The translations under genes and the position numbers were made by a program. The notes beneath the pieces are model-generated. The model was not told the DNA's origin, searched no databases, and saw only the letters and a list, made by a program, of their open reading frames with translations. Positions 36,901 through 46,637 of a stretch of DNA of 64,000 bases are shown one piece after another (within the stretch, counting starts at the first letter, position 1; every line of letters begins with the position of its first letter). Origin of the DNA: Cheilinus undulatus (taxonomy: Eukaryota; Chordata; Actinopteri; Labriformes; Labridae); contig NC_054872.1 of assembly GCF_018320785.1 (NCBI RefSeq), positions 41,590,551 to 41,654,550 of the forward strand, in the 5' to 3' direction.

Positions 36901-38920
36901 GTATAGTCTGATAAATCCTAGTCTACTGTGACACTCAGGAAAGGCAGACTCACAGCAAAAGCTCTTTTCCTCAGTTGCTTCTTACTTCTTTATGTCTGAA
37001 TGTACCACAAACCTCTGTTATGACGCCATCTTTGTAGGCTTGAAAAATGAGTCAAGTCACAAAAACCTGAGTCTGAATTGAGCGTCAAGTTTTAGGTCGT
37101 TCAAGTCTAAGTCACCGATATGAATTTAGTTGAGTCCTCATCACTTGAGTAAGAGTCTAAAAGCCTTTGCACACCAATGACAATCTGGATAAAAAGCATG
37201 AAAATGCATTTTCAGAGGCAAGATTGATGCAGTTGTCCAAAAAATGATGCACATAAAAGACATTCTGCATTCATTCATCTTTTGATACGTTAGAGTGAAA
37301 GATACAGTGAGGTGTCCTCCTAACTGTGTGTAACCTTTCTGTTATGCACAGAAAGAAAAAACAATTTTCTACTTTAAAAGTCGTAAATGAATGTGAACCA
37401 AAGCTCAGAATTTTTGAGATTATTAAGTCGAAATCTCAAAAATTCAACCCCTTTTTCAGTTTGGTTTCTTGTAAATTTTGACTTTACACTGTTGTTGATA
37501 GTTCGTTTTGAAATCTTGAAATTTTTGAGTCCCTAATATCAAAAATTAAGACTTTTTAAACCAAGAAATTTTATTTTTCTCTTCTCATCAATTACCAAAC
37601 TTTTAAACTCTGCAATTATGAGTTTGTTTTCTTGTACATATACGACTTTATAATCTCAAAATCCTCTATTCTTTTTCCCACCAAAATTTTGATTTATCTT
37701 TCAAAAATTAACATATCCTCTTTATTTTTTAAAATTATAATTGACTCTTATACACCATCATGAATTATATTTCTAATCATTTCTGAAAATAAAACATACT
37801 GCTGGCATCTGCCCAAAACCTCATGTCACCATTTTTCATAATTTTAATTATTTTTACATAAACCAGTATTATGCATCCTTTACATATGTCTGTTAACCTC
37901 ACACACCAACTGGATTTGTTTCACACATCCATCTGGAAAACCTTCAATACTAAGTGTTTTGGAAAGGGCAGAGGCTTTGAAAAAAAAAAAGTCGGAGTGT
38001 GATTTGGATGAACGTTGTGTCTGTCACATCTTTACGGGCCAATCAGAGCAACAAAACACGTGACATAGCTGCGACTGAGGTGTGTGTGTGCAGCTACCGA
38101 GGAATAACGCGAACTATGACGACTGTAGACATTTCAGTACACGACTTTTGCCTTTTTTTGTCTTTTTTGAGAAGAAAACAACTCCCTGCTGTTCTTTGTT
38201 CTTCTTTTAATGAAGAAATGTTGTCAAGTTCTGATAAAACTGGTGCTTTAGCAGCATCCACGCTAAGCTCTTCCACCATAATTGCACCGGCCTCTTTTTG
38301 CTGCTTGCATTCGTCATGACTCCACTGCGTCTGAAAGCACTGCCCCTCGTTGCTGATTGGTCCTGTCACTTTCTAACCGGGCCCAAACGGTTCAGACGGG
38401 AGCTTTGCAAAATGGATTCACAAACAAGGAAACGGGCGCATCCATCTGCTTTACAAGGTTATATTTCTGTGGGTTTTAACCAGTATTAGTTAAAGTTGTA
38501 AAAAGGTGCTGACTCAGACCATTCAGTGTTAGATTAACTGAGAGCTTTATTTCCATTCCCTGAAAAGTGGTGATTTTTGAGATTTGAGGTTTTGGCCCGA
38601 TGCCAGCAGTTCCCCAGACCCCAGGTAGGGAACCACTGCTCTAGAAGAGTCAGCCTGCTGGTTTCAGCTTCCAGTTTAACATGAAGACATGAGCGTAACA
38701 CCAAAGTCTCTTTCTCTCTTCCTTTTTAAAAAGTAACTTGAAAGTTTTATTTTAAAACTGTGCGAGGTATTAATCTTCGAAGGAGTTTCTTACAGAAATA
38801 ACTCATTAGGCTGTTGGCTTTCTTGATGTATCTGATTTTATTGCCATAATATTTAGAAATGTGCTTACAAAGAAATACAGACAACTGATGGAGGGGATCA
38901 CCAGTAACCCTGCAGTCTAG
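33941..38920 (+). CDS. ms4a-like: MS4A (CD20-like) four-TM protein, gene 4, altered last exon
   Basis: Coding exons are 33941-34117 (exon from 33924), 34262-34381, 35386-35442, 35568-35795 and 36778-36900, all phase 0, giving 235 residues through TM4. They align residue for residue with gene 3. The large loop is WGSCDPNDYRDNYRYNYRER.. with the paired cysteine in KKCMEG. The last exon is uncertain. Relative to gene 3, the pyrimidine tract, acceptor AG and the codons for SPDDP are gone. An AG at 38871-38872 (CTTACAAAG) would keep the frame and give KYRQLMEGITSNPAV then TAG at 38918-38920, 250 residues in all. A better-placed AG at 38855-38856 would give KCAYKEIQTTDGGDHQ and an earlier stop. Reading into the intron stops after one codon (GTA TAG). 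The body is intact, so I call a gene, not a pseudogene. Confidence 0.8.
34700..35115 (+). mobile_element. Shortened LINE fragment in gene 4 intron
   Basis: It aligns with 20755-21160 of copy A and then stops. The [YF]ADD part present in copy A is missing here. The deletion came after the duplication. Confidence 0.7.
35958..36378. mobile_element. Internally deleted TTAA-flanked element in gene 4
   Basis: Same ends (TTAAAGACCCTGTAAAGTGA, GAGGGTCTTTAA) and same insertion point as 22560-23840, but 421 bp long. Confidence 0.7.
36443..36608. repeat. Small interspersed repeat, copy B only
   Basis: Words TAGTCTAGTTTTAGTC and CATAGTTTTAGTCCACAAAA, absent from the matching place in gene 3. A related sequence in opposite orientation lies near 61105-61240 (GATTAAAACTAC, AAATGTGACTAAA). 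Confidence 0.45.
37894..38461. mobile_element. Non-autonomous element with 8-bp target duplication (copy 2)
   Basis: It begins TAACCTCACACACC and ends TTTACAAGGTTA. The flanks are ATGTCTGT (37886-37893) and ATTTCTGT (38463-38470). Copy A has the empty site (CATATGTCTGTGGTTTTTAA, from about 26753), so insertion came after the duplication. It sits inside the hAT-type element inherited from copy A. The minus strand (about 38190-38290) reads MVEELSVDAAKAPVLSELDN then ISSLKEEQRTA. The full-length relative is the copy at 9428-9981. Confidence 0.85.
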
Positions 38921-39491
38921 ATGAAAATCTCTGTTTGGTGATTTAAAAAACCAGACTATAAAACTGGGCACTTACTGATTTAGACTACTTCAACAAGCAC
39001 AGTCTCTGCTGAACCCCTGAATCTTTTTTTTTCCAAAGACTAGTCTTTTTTTGTAAATGTTTTATTTGTTTCTATATATTTGACCATATTTTGCTTGTAT
39101 TTGAGCTTTGAATATTCAGTCAAATCAACAAAAGCTGAACTTTGCTTGTGGGTTTTGTGGTCCCTTTATTCACATTCTGAATGTATTTTATGAATTAATG
39201 TTTCAGACCCAGACCAAAACATTTTTTCATCAGAAGAGTCGTTTGGGATGTTTTTTATTTATTCTTATTTATGTGGCTGAAGATTTGCTAAAAAAAAAAA
39301 AAAAAGAGAGAGAGAGAGAAAAAAAAAACTGCACAGTCACAGCAGTTATTTTCAAACTTGATCATTCCCACATTTCCCACAAAGCTGCTGTTTGGGGTTT
39401 CTCCATTTTTAAGTTTGGAGTCATGACTGGTTTTTAAACATTTTAATTTATTTAAATGAATAAACTTATTCACATTTTTTCAATCTTCAAA

Positions 39492-39497
39492 AATAAA
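39492..39497 (+). other. Candidate poly(A) signal of gene 4
   Basis: AATAAA aligned with the gene 3 signal at 28258. Confidence 0.4.
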
Positions 39498-39699
39498 TTC
39501 TGTGAAGCTCACTGTTCATCCATCTTGGTATAGCAGATGGAAATCCCTTCATTGTATTTTCTTGATGCCTAAATGATGATTACATTTTGAAAGTTTGTTA
39601 ATAAAAAAATCAAGATGGAAAACCTTTACTGGCTGTCTAGTAACACTTCCTTTTCGAACTGTTTACTCACTGATTGATTTCCAGAATTAAGGAAAATAG

Positions 39700-39985
39700 C
39701 TCAGCCTTGCTCTCTGTCCCTGCTTTCCTCTCCATCACTCCCATTTTCTCTCTGTCCCTGCAGTCTTCTACTTCATCATCCTGATCTCTGTCCCTGCTTT
39801 CTTTACCACAATTATCCTCATCTTGCTCTCTGTCCCAGTTTTCTTCCTCCATCATCCTCATCTGTATCTCTGTCCCTGCTTTCTTCCTCCATGACTCCCA
39901 CTTTCTCCCTGTTCCTGCTTTCTTCTCCTTCATCATCCTCATCTTCCTCTCTGTCCCCGCTTTCTTCTCCCTCATCGCTCCATCT
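39700..39985 (+). repeat. Polypyrimidine minisatellite just upstream of gene 5
   Basis: Repeats with core CTCTGTCCCTGCTTTCTTC, alternating with CATCATCCTCATC and CATCACTCCC. The plus strand is almost purely C/T for about 280 bp. The minus strand has an open frame of Lys/Glu/Arg repeats (RKAGTER, REKMG), which I take as a by-product. It ends within about 30 bp of the presumed first exon of gene 5. Confidence 0.75.
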
Positions 39986-40014
39986 AGGCTTGTATAAGGC
40001 TTTTATTTTGAAGG

Positions 40015-40106
40015 GCAGAGTAGGTGGTAGAACGGGAAGTGAGACTTGTGGATGCAGATAAACTGAGGCTGCAGGTGGAGGATCAAGACGATCAGCACAT
40101 CAACAG
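40015..40106 (+). other. Presumed non-coding first exon of gene 5
   Basis: It ends CATCAACAG|GTGAGTT (donor at 40107). It is placed like the first exon of gene 6 (to 45466), and the next exon begins GTGTGAG in both genes. GGGAAGTGAGACTT lies inside. The left edge is unknown. Confidence 0.45.
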
Positions 40107-40823
40107 GTGAGTTCACTGCATGAACACATGCATGAGGTTTTACAGAGACAGTTCTTTGGGTGAGAAAAGGGCATTAAGTGATAACATTCCCAATGGTAAA
40201 GTCTGTCAAAATATAACTTTGTTGTAATGTTTCTGTTTAAGATAGAGGTGAATTTTGTGTAATTTTGGGAGTAGTCTGAAGACAAGCAAAGACAAAAGTT
40301 GAGCATTATTCGTTTCAGAAAACAAAAACAGCCTGGCTTTGTTTCACAGAAAGGCAATAAAGTCCAAATAAAACAGCTTGTCAAATTCTTGTTAATTGAG
40401 CTGAATGCTTTAAATCTGGAAGTCTAAGCCTCTGCAGCATAGCTTAACATTTCTGAATAAAAACCTTCAGAAAGGGAACAATAGGTGTAACCTTGCTGCC
40501 TGAAAGCTAAACCACGCTGTGATATATCTGCATATTTGATATTGATATGATTGTTGAACTAAACCAGTGACTTTCTGTTTGCTCTGCCAGGTGCAAAGAC
40601 TTGAACACACTTACACACTGACTCAGTCAGCTCTAAAAATACACACTGAGACAAATACACCTGCAAACCAAAACATCTGACTCTTGAGCTTCAACTGTGG
40701 ATAAGAAAACAAATTCCCAAGAACACAGTCTTGGTTGAGGGTTCAGTCCTTGAGCTGATCACCTGAATAATGTGTGTGATCTTTTGTTTCCTGTTTCAGG
40801 TGTGAGTGGATCACAGTCAGAGC

Positions 40824-43414
40824 ATGTTTCCCACTCACCGCCAGACCCTAAAGTCCTTCAGTTCTTCAGATCTGCAGTCATGTTTCACCACAGCTTGTGG
40901 GGTAAGAATAATGAACTTTATTAACACTGTTAAAACTAGAACAACTGCCTGGTGGTTACAATGCCTATATAAAATATTCATCCACTTGGATGTTTTACCT
41001 GTTTATTAATCTTATTAATCAACAGTGGTTTTGACAAAAAAATTACAAAATTTTCTATAACGTAATGTCAAATAAAGAAAAATATGTAGTGTAAGATAAG
41101 TGAGTGCATAAATATTCACCCCCTTTAAGGTGGCTGACCTAATTCAACAGTGGTCCAGCCATTTGGTGCTAGTAGTCTCACAATTAGTGATTTAATGATC
41201 ACCTGAGTGCAGTGAATGTATCTCAAGTGATTGTAGTATGAAGCAGTGGTTCTCAACTGGTGGGTCAGGACCCAAAAGTGGGTTGCGGAGCAGTTTGGGT
41301 CGTGACTAGGTGTCTGAAAACAAAAATGGTGACAAAAGTCCTGAAGTCCTGATTGCACATGCATCAATACCTTTTATCTTACCTGGTTTTACTGTGAAAT
41401 CAGGTAAATTTAAATGTTTGATCAATATTTCAACTAATTTTTCTCCCCTTCTTGCAATAAATGACTACTTTCCCATGGTAATGAAGTGATTTCACAAGTT
41501 CTCTAAAAAATGGGCAAAAATTGTATACTGATGGGGAGAGAGGGTATAAAATTTTTCATTCTCTTCCCATTTTTTATATCATGCTCCATAGTGCAGCATT
41601 AAAATGAACTAAACATGTGTTTTTGAACATTTTTGGAAACTTGGGTCATGATCTGTCATAAGACAGACTGGTGGGTCCTGAGGCCGAACCAGTTGAGAAC
41701 CACTGGTATAGAGACACCTGTGTCTGGAAGGTCTAGTTACTGGTTAATCAGTATACCTGGCTACCATTACACCATGAACACAAAAAGAACACTCCAAGAA
41801 ACACAGAAAAAAAAGGTTATTGTAAGGTATAAGTCAGGGGATGGATACAAAAAATCCAAGGCACTTAACAGTTCATTTAAATCCATCATCAAGACATGGA
41901 AGGAATAAGGCACATGCAAAACTACGGCTTAAGGGACAAACAGTTCAAAATAAAATACCTCTGCCTGGCTATCACTGCTGTGGTGTTATAACCTACTGTT
42001 TCCTATCATGCAGCATAACTTAGTTGTTTAAATCTTTTACAGACTTTGCAGATTATGGTGGGTCTGTTCCACATCGGACTCGGTCCAGGCCGAACAAGTT
42101 TAGTTCCTGGAGACTTGGCCAGTCTTGGAGCTGCCTACTGGCTGGGTGGTGTGGTAAAATGATATTTTGGCATTTATGTTTTCTTCCAGGTCTGAAATTT
42201 CTCTTTTAAAAGCTGCTGCATTTTTATCTGCTGCAAAATGTTTTAACCCTGCTAGGAGAGACTTTTTGAATTACTATGATTGCACTATTCTGTACACTGT
42301 TCATCGATTCTGCTTGACTGTCACTAAAACGAGCTCTGTGGTCATCTTTCATCAGTTCATTGTTGCTGGAATCCTGTCCATTCTGGCTGGACAGTTCCCT
42401 TCCCGCGTCTTGGTGAGTAATAATTATGATAACCTTTATTTGTAAGCAAACAAGAAACAAGACAACTGGTTTTTTGTCCCGGTTTAAATGCAGCTGGATA
42501 GTGTCTGCTAAGTGACGTTGCTTAATTGTGACTTCTGACTGAAGGTGTCTCTGCTCTCAGGTGGGCTTCACTGTGTTCATGAACATTGCTGCAGCCATCT
42601 TTGCCATCATTGGCATTCTGCTGTATGCCATAGACCTGGGAAACGCCTCCGTCCTCTGGCTGTGTGATCGCAGCAGAATCCCTGCTCGTCATTCTCATGG
42701 AGACAACTGCACAAATGTGGCACTCCATGCACAGGCAAGTATGCTGCAAGAAACAGTGAAGAAGAGGTTAAGGACAAATCAGCTGTCCTCACTCTCACAC
42801 CCCTTTAACAGTGCATGTCCATAGGATCTTGGGTGTGCATGTATTTCAGCCCATGCACACACATGGTCAACAACTGAATTTGGTACATTACAAAAGCATA
42901 TCCTCTTCACTAGACATTCATTCTAACTAACATGTTTTTTTAAATTTGCAACCCCTCAGACTTTGCTGGTGTCCATGGACATCACAATGATGGCCCTGGC
43001 TTTGCTTCAGCTCTTTGTCAGTGTTGGACTTTCTGTTCTGGGCATCAAGTTTTTCATAGTTGGGACAAAAGAAGAAAAGGTCTGAACCTGCAAACAATAC
43101 ACACAAGAAGACATGTAAGATCGGGGTGTGATATTTATGTAAATAGAGTTAAATGTACATTTTGAGAACACAAATGAAACTGAAGAAACATGAGAGAAGA
43201 AGATAAAATTAGGTAGAACTCTGGTACAAATATCTACTAAGAAAGGCTGTTAAAGTTAGATTTCTATTTTATTATTAAACAGTTATTGTAGAGCTTTAAG
43301 TAAAGTCCTGTTCTGAAAATATCTCCATTTTCTCTGTTCAGTCAGGAAGACAGAGATGCTGAAGATCAGCTGCAGTGGTTGAAGAAACTCCCTCTGACCA
43401 GTTGTGGAGCTTAA
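40824..43414 (+). CDS. ms4a-like: MS4A (CD20-like) four-TM protein, gene 5
   Basis: Coding exons are 40824-40901 (exon from 40800), 42043-42153, 42356-42412, 42561-42734, 42960-43079 and 43346-43414, all phase 0, giving 202 residues. The N-terminus is short (MFPTHRQTLKSFSSSDLQSC..). TM1 begins TLQIMVGLFHIGLGPGR, TM2 is around FIVAGILSILAGQFP, TM3 is VGFTVFMNIAAAIFAIIGIL, and TM4 is around ITMMALALLQLFVSVGLSVL. The loop has WLCDRS and DNCTNV cysteines and sequons NAS and NCT. The start lies at the second Met of gene 6 (SMFP in both). The intron after 42734 starts GC (CAG|GCAAGT), a known minor donor form. The last exon has two acceptors 4 nt apart; the second gives EDRDAEDQLQWLKKLPLTSC then GA. 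Confidence 0.82.
40957..41915 (+). mobile_element. 5' part of a Tc1-like element in gene 5 intron, interrupted
   Basis: It starts ATGCCTATATAAAATATTCA with TTGGATGTTTTACC, the left end typical of a fish Tc1 group. It aligns with 56339-56765. The right half of the transposon is missing. A hAT-type element (41244-41705) lies inside. Confidence 0.65.
41244..41705. mobile_element. hAT-type MITE nested in the Tc1-like relic
   Basis: The ends are CAGTGGTTCTCAACTGGTGG and ACCAGTTGAGAACCACTG. The flanks are GTATGAAG and GTATAGAG. The related Tc1 copy at 56.6 kb has the uninterrupted site GTATAAAG (56598-56605). It is 462 bp with no coding frame. Confidence 0.85.
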
Positions 43415-43592
43415 ACTAATTTAAACTCATGGATGCATGATAACGACAGAGCAGCTCATGATTTTAAAACTTAAACACACAAAATGAATAAATAAAAGTT
43501 ACTTAAACTGCTTTGCACCACATTGAAACTATTTCAATGCCAACAAATGTCCATTTTATCTGCTTTGAAATATTTTCCTCTGAAATTGCTTC

Positions 43593-43598
43593 AATAAA
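43593..43598 (+). other. Poly(A) signal of gene 5
   Basis: AATAAA (GCTTCAATAAAGAGAC) 180 bp past the stop. Two earlier AATAAA copies near 43486-43495 are alternatives. Confidence 0.55.
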
Positions 43599-43619
43599 GA
43601 GACACTGCTGTTGAGTTTT

Positions 43620-44160
43620 CAGTTTGATTTGTTACTGATTTATTTCCTCTAACTTCAACTCAGGCTGGATATATTCAAATGTCACCTGATAAAAACAAAC
43701 ATTTTTAGTATTATGTGATATGAACATGGACCTTTCTTACAAGAAAAGTGTCTGTAGATGTATAATACACATTTTAATGTCATGTCTTTAGTAAGATGTA
43801 GTTATCACTCCATCTATGAGCCCCTTTCTATAATGCATTAATGCATTGTTTCTATCAGTATTAAAGCAGACACCTGTCCTGTTGTCTTTGAACCTGATTG
43901 TCCATTTTAAGTATGCTGGTGTATAACTGCAGGGTTTTGCCTGATGAACTGCAGGAATACACTGTTTATTTATAACAGAATACCGTTTGTTCAAATGAAC
44001 CAGGGCTAAGGAGAAAAAGATCTGGACCATTGTGATTTCAGTGGTCAAAAGTCCAGATGAAAATAGATTGTGAATTTAATTTCAAAATTAAGGCCCCAGA
44101 GTCTGGAGGAAGATCAGATAGGCACAGAGTCCAAGGTGCTTGAAGTCCAGTGTTTCCAGT
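43620..44160. other. Gene 5-gene 6 spacer, left part
   Basis: I see no gene, RNA gene or clear repeat here. Confidence 0.5.
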
Positions 44161-44164
44161 TTCC

Positions 44165-44872
44165 ACAGTCAGTGATGGTTTGAGGTGCCATGTCATCCGC
44201 TGCTGTTGGTCCTCTGTGCTTTATCAAGTCCAGAGTCAATGCTGTCAGCTGTCTACCAGGAGATTTTAGAGAACTTCACCGCTTTTATCTGCTGAGAAGC
44301 TTTATAGAGATACTGGTTTCCTTTTCCAGCAGGACTTGGCACCACAGTGAAGCCAGAACCACCAGAAACTGGTTTGCTGACCCCAGTATTACTGTGCTTG
44401 ATTGACCAGCCAACTGACCTGACCCTGTAGAGAATCTCTGCAGTACTATCAAGAGGAAGATGAGAAACACCAGACTCAACACTACAGACGAGCTGAAGGC
44501 TGCTATCAGAGCGACCTGGGCTTCATAACACCCAAGCAGCACCACAGACTAATTGGCTCTGTGCTGCACCGCATAGATGCAGTGATTTGTGGAGAAGGAG
44601 CTCCAACCACTAAAGGATAAATGAGCAGGAAGGTTGACATTTCTGAGTTAATATTATATTTTATTTTATATGATTTTCTAATATTTTGAGATGATAGATT
44701 TTAGACTTGTGTGCACTGTTAGCCATAATCATCAACATTAGAACAAAAAAAAAAGTATTGGAATATTTCACTTTTTGTGTGATGATTTGAGCTAGTAGAA
44801 GTTAAACATGTGAATTACAATTAAAACTACTTTTTATGATATTCTATTTTTTAAATGCACCTGTATATCTAC
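44165..44872 (+). mobile_element. Tc1-like transposon, 3' half, degraded
   Basis: Plus-strand transposase words are EARTTRNWFADPSITVLD near 44350-44405 and KRKMRNTRLNTTDELKAAIR then ATWAS near 44450-44525. They match the C-terminal part of a widespread fish Tc1 group, from memory. Stops interrupt the reading. The non-coding 3' end runs to ATGCACCTGTATA near 44872. The 5' half is absent. Confidence 0.7.
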
Positions 44873-45369
44873 TAATTTCTGTCACATAACTAAACATATA
44901 ACACTACTTCAAGAATATAAGATCTTTTTCCTATTTCATGCATTATGGTGGATTTTGCGACGATTTCCTCTTGTTAATATTTTACTAGTATTTGAAACAA
45001 CCCTCAGAACAAAAAAACAAAGTAAAATTTCTATTGCAGGTCTGCCACATAAAGGATACGGAAGCATCTTTAAATTGATTTTTTTTAATTTAGCATTTAT
45101 TAAAAATAAATTAATTTTCAGTCCAGCCAATTAAAAAAAAAACGAATTAGAGGTGAGAAATGGCAACACTTTAGACTCATCAAGCTATTACTAGGCTAGC
45201 TCATAATTTCGATTTTGAGCTCATAAATTTGACTTACTATCTCATAATTTTGCGGTCCAATTCCCTTAACTTTGAAAAAAAATCGTATTTCATACTTTAA
45301 GTCAAAGAACAGAGCCAGCTTCTCTGTTTTAAAGTAGATTTACCGGGGCTTTTATCTTGAAGTGATGAA

Positions 45370-45466
45370 ACAAGACAGGAAGTAGCTTTCACTTTTACTG
45401 CTGCTGCCCAAAATCATCGACTCTCAGTAAAAGTCTCCGGGATTCATCAGGTTACAGCTGCAGCAG
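45370..45466 (+). promoter_or_regulatory. Gene 6 first exon with ETS- and IRF-like motifs
   Basis: The non-coding exon ends CAGCTGCAGCAG|GTAAGTT (donor at 45467). At 45377-45400 lies CAGGAAGTAGCTTTCACTTT followed by TACT. That is an ETS/PU.1-type AGGAAGT (45378-45384) next to a reversed IRF-like AAAAGTGAAAG. Such pairs drive blood-cell genes such as CD20 relatives in mammals. Function here is inference. The transcription start is not known. Confidence 0.45.
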
Positions 45467-46598
45467 GTAAGTTCTCTGAATCTGAAGAGGAGTGGATAAT
45501 AATAACTCATGTTATTAACTTTTTATGAGACTTGGCAAGGTATGAGCTCCAGCTACTAAAAGTAAGATTTTAACGGTGCTGTAGAGTCGATGGGTTTTGA
45601 AAAAGTTGAAGAAAAAAGGTAAAGATGGAGAAGAAGTGCCATAAATCTTTTAAAATGAACTTGCTTCAAATGAATGATCAAATACGAACCGTCAACAGGT
45701 ATAACCTGTCTTATTGAGCATACATTAACTTAAGTGTTGAGTCAAACATTTACCGAAGGATTAACTGGATGTCAGTGTTGTCTCAGCTTATATGCGTCAT
45801 TTTCGTTATACTTTTATCTCCTGTTTTAGGAGAAGTGTGTTTTCACGATTCTTCTTCATGTCATTTCAGTTGTTTTTCTCCTAGTCGTTATTTTGTGTTT
45901 CTTTAAGAGTGCTTCGTGTTTTTTTTCGTTCATTTTGTGGTTCTTTTTAAGACAGTTTTTTGGTCTCAGTTATGTTGAGTCTTAAATCAGAAGTACCTTT
46001 CAGTATGAAGACAGTTCTGTGTTGAATAGCCCATAGCGTGCTTCATTTGACACGTGATTTTGATGATCAATCTATCAGTCAGTCAGACTTTATTTTTAAA
46101 ATATGCCATGCATGTTAAGACTCCATACTTACCTGACGAATTGAGGGACGATGTTGTAAATGGTTTAATTAATTTGTAATAAGATTTAAAAAAATACGAG
46201 ATCCAGAAGATCGAATAAAAATTAAGTATGCTAAATAATTAAGATAATTAAATACTTAAAGATGATCCAGAAACAAAGACAGATTTTGGTTTAAAGATAA
46301 TTTATACATACAAAACTAGAATAAAATAATTAATGGTAACCTAGCAGAATAAGTTACTAAACATAGCATGATTTTTTTAATGAAAGTAAACAAGAATTAA
46401 AACATTCAGAGATCAGTCTGAAAAATTGAAATATAATATAATAAAAAACCAAAATGAACTGAGATTTATTTTAAAGACATGAGTAAATAAATGAAGTTCC
46501 ATCAAATAAAATTGAAAAAATAAACAAATAGACAACTGCAGTCTTTATACTTTCTCAGTTTATCTAGTCATCTTTAATGTTTGTGTGTGTTTTTCCAG
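45467..46598 (+). other. Gene 6 intron 1
   Basis: AT-rich with no coding exon or clear repeat. The acceptor is TTTTTCCAG at 46598. Confidence 0.55.
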
Positions 46599-46637
46599 GT
46601 GTGAGCCTCGTTCATTAAGGTGAATAAAGACAGAGCG

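Larger units (their letters stand above)
31608..39688 (+). repeat. Segmental duplication, copy B (carries gene 4)
   Basis: It is collinear with copy A but 2.2 kb shorter. Copy B changes are a minisatellite expansion in intron 1, loss of the LINE 3' half, internal loss in the TTAA element and a repeat gained at 36443-36608. It also lost about 1 kb around 37245, gained a MITE at 37894-38461, and lost the acceptor region of the last exon. Confidence 0.85.

Noticed and set aside
33941-38920. Gene 4 as a pseudogene
   Set aside because: All five exons through TM4 are open with good splice sites and a frame-keeping last acceptor exists. Only the tail is in doubt.
39667-39975. Lys/Glu/Arg-rich repeat protein on the minus strand
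   Set aside because: It is the translation of a polypyrimidine minisatellite. There is no start context or splice support.
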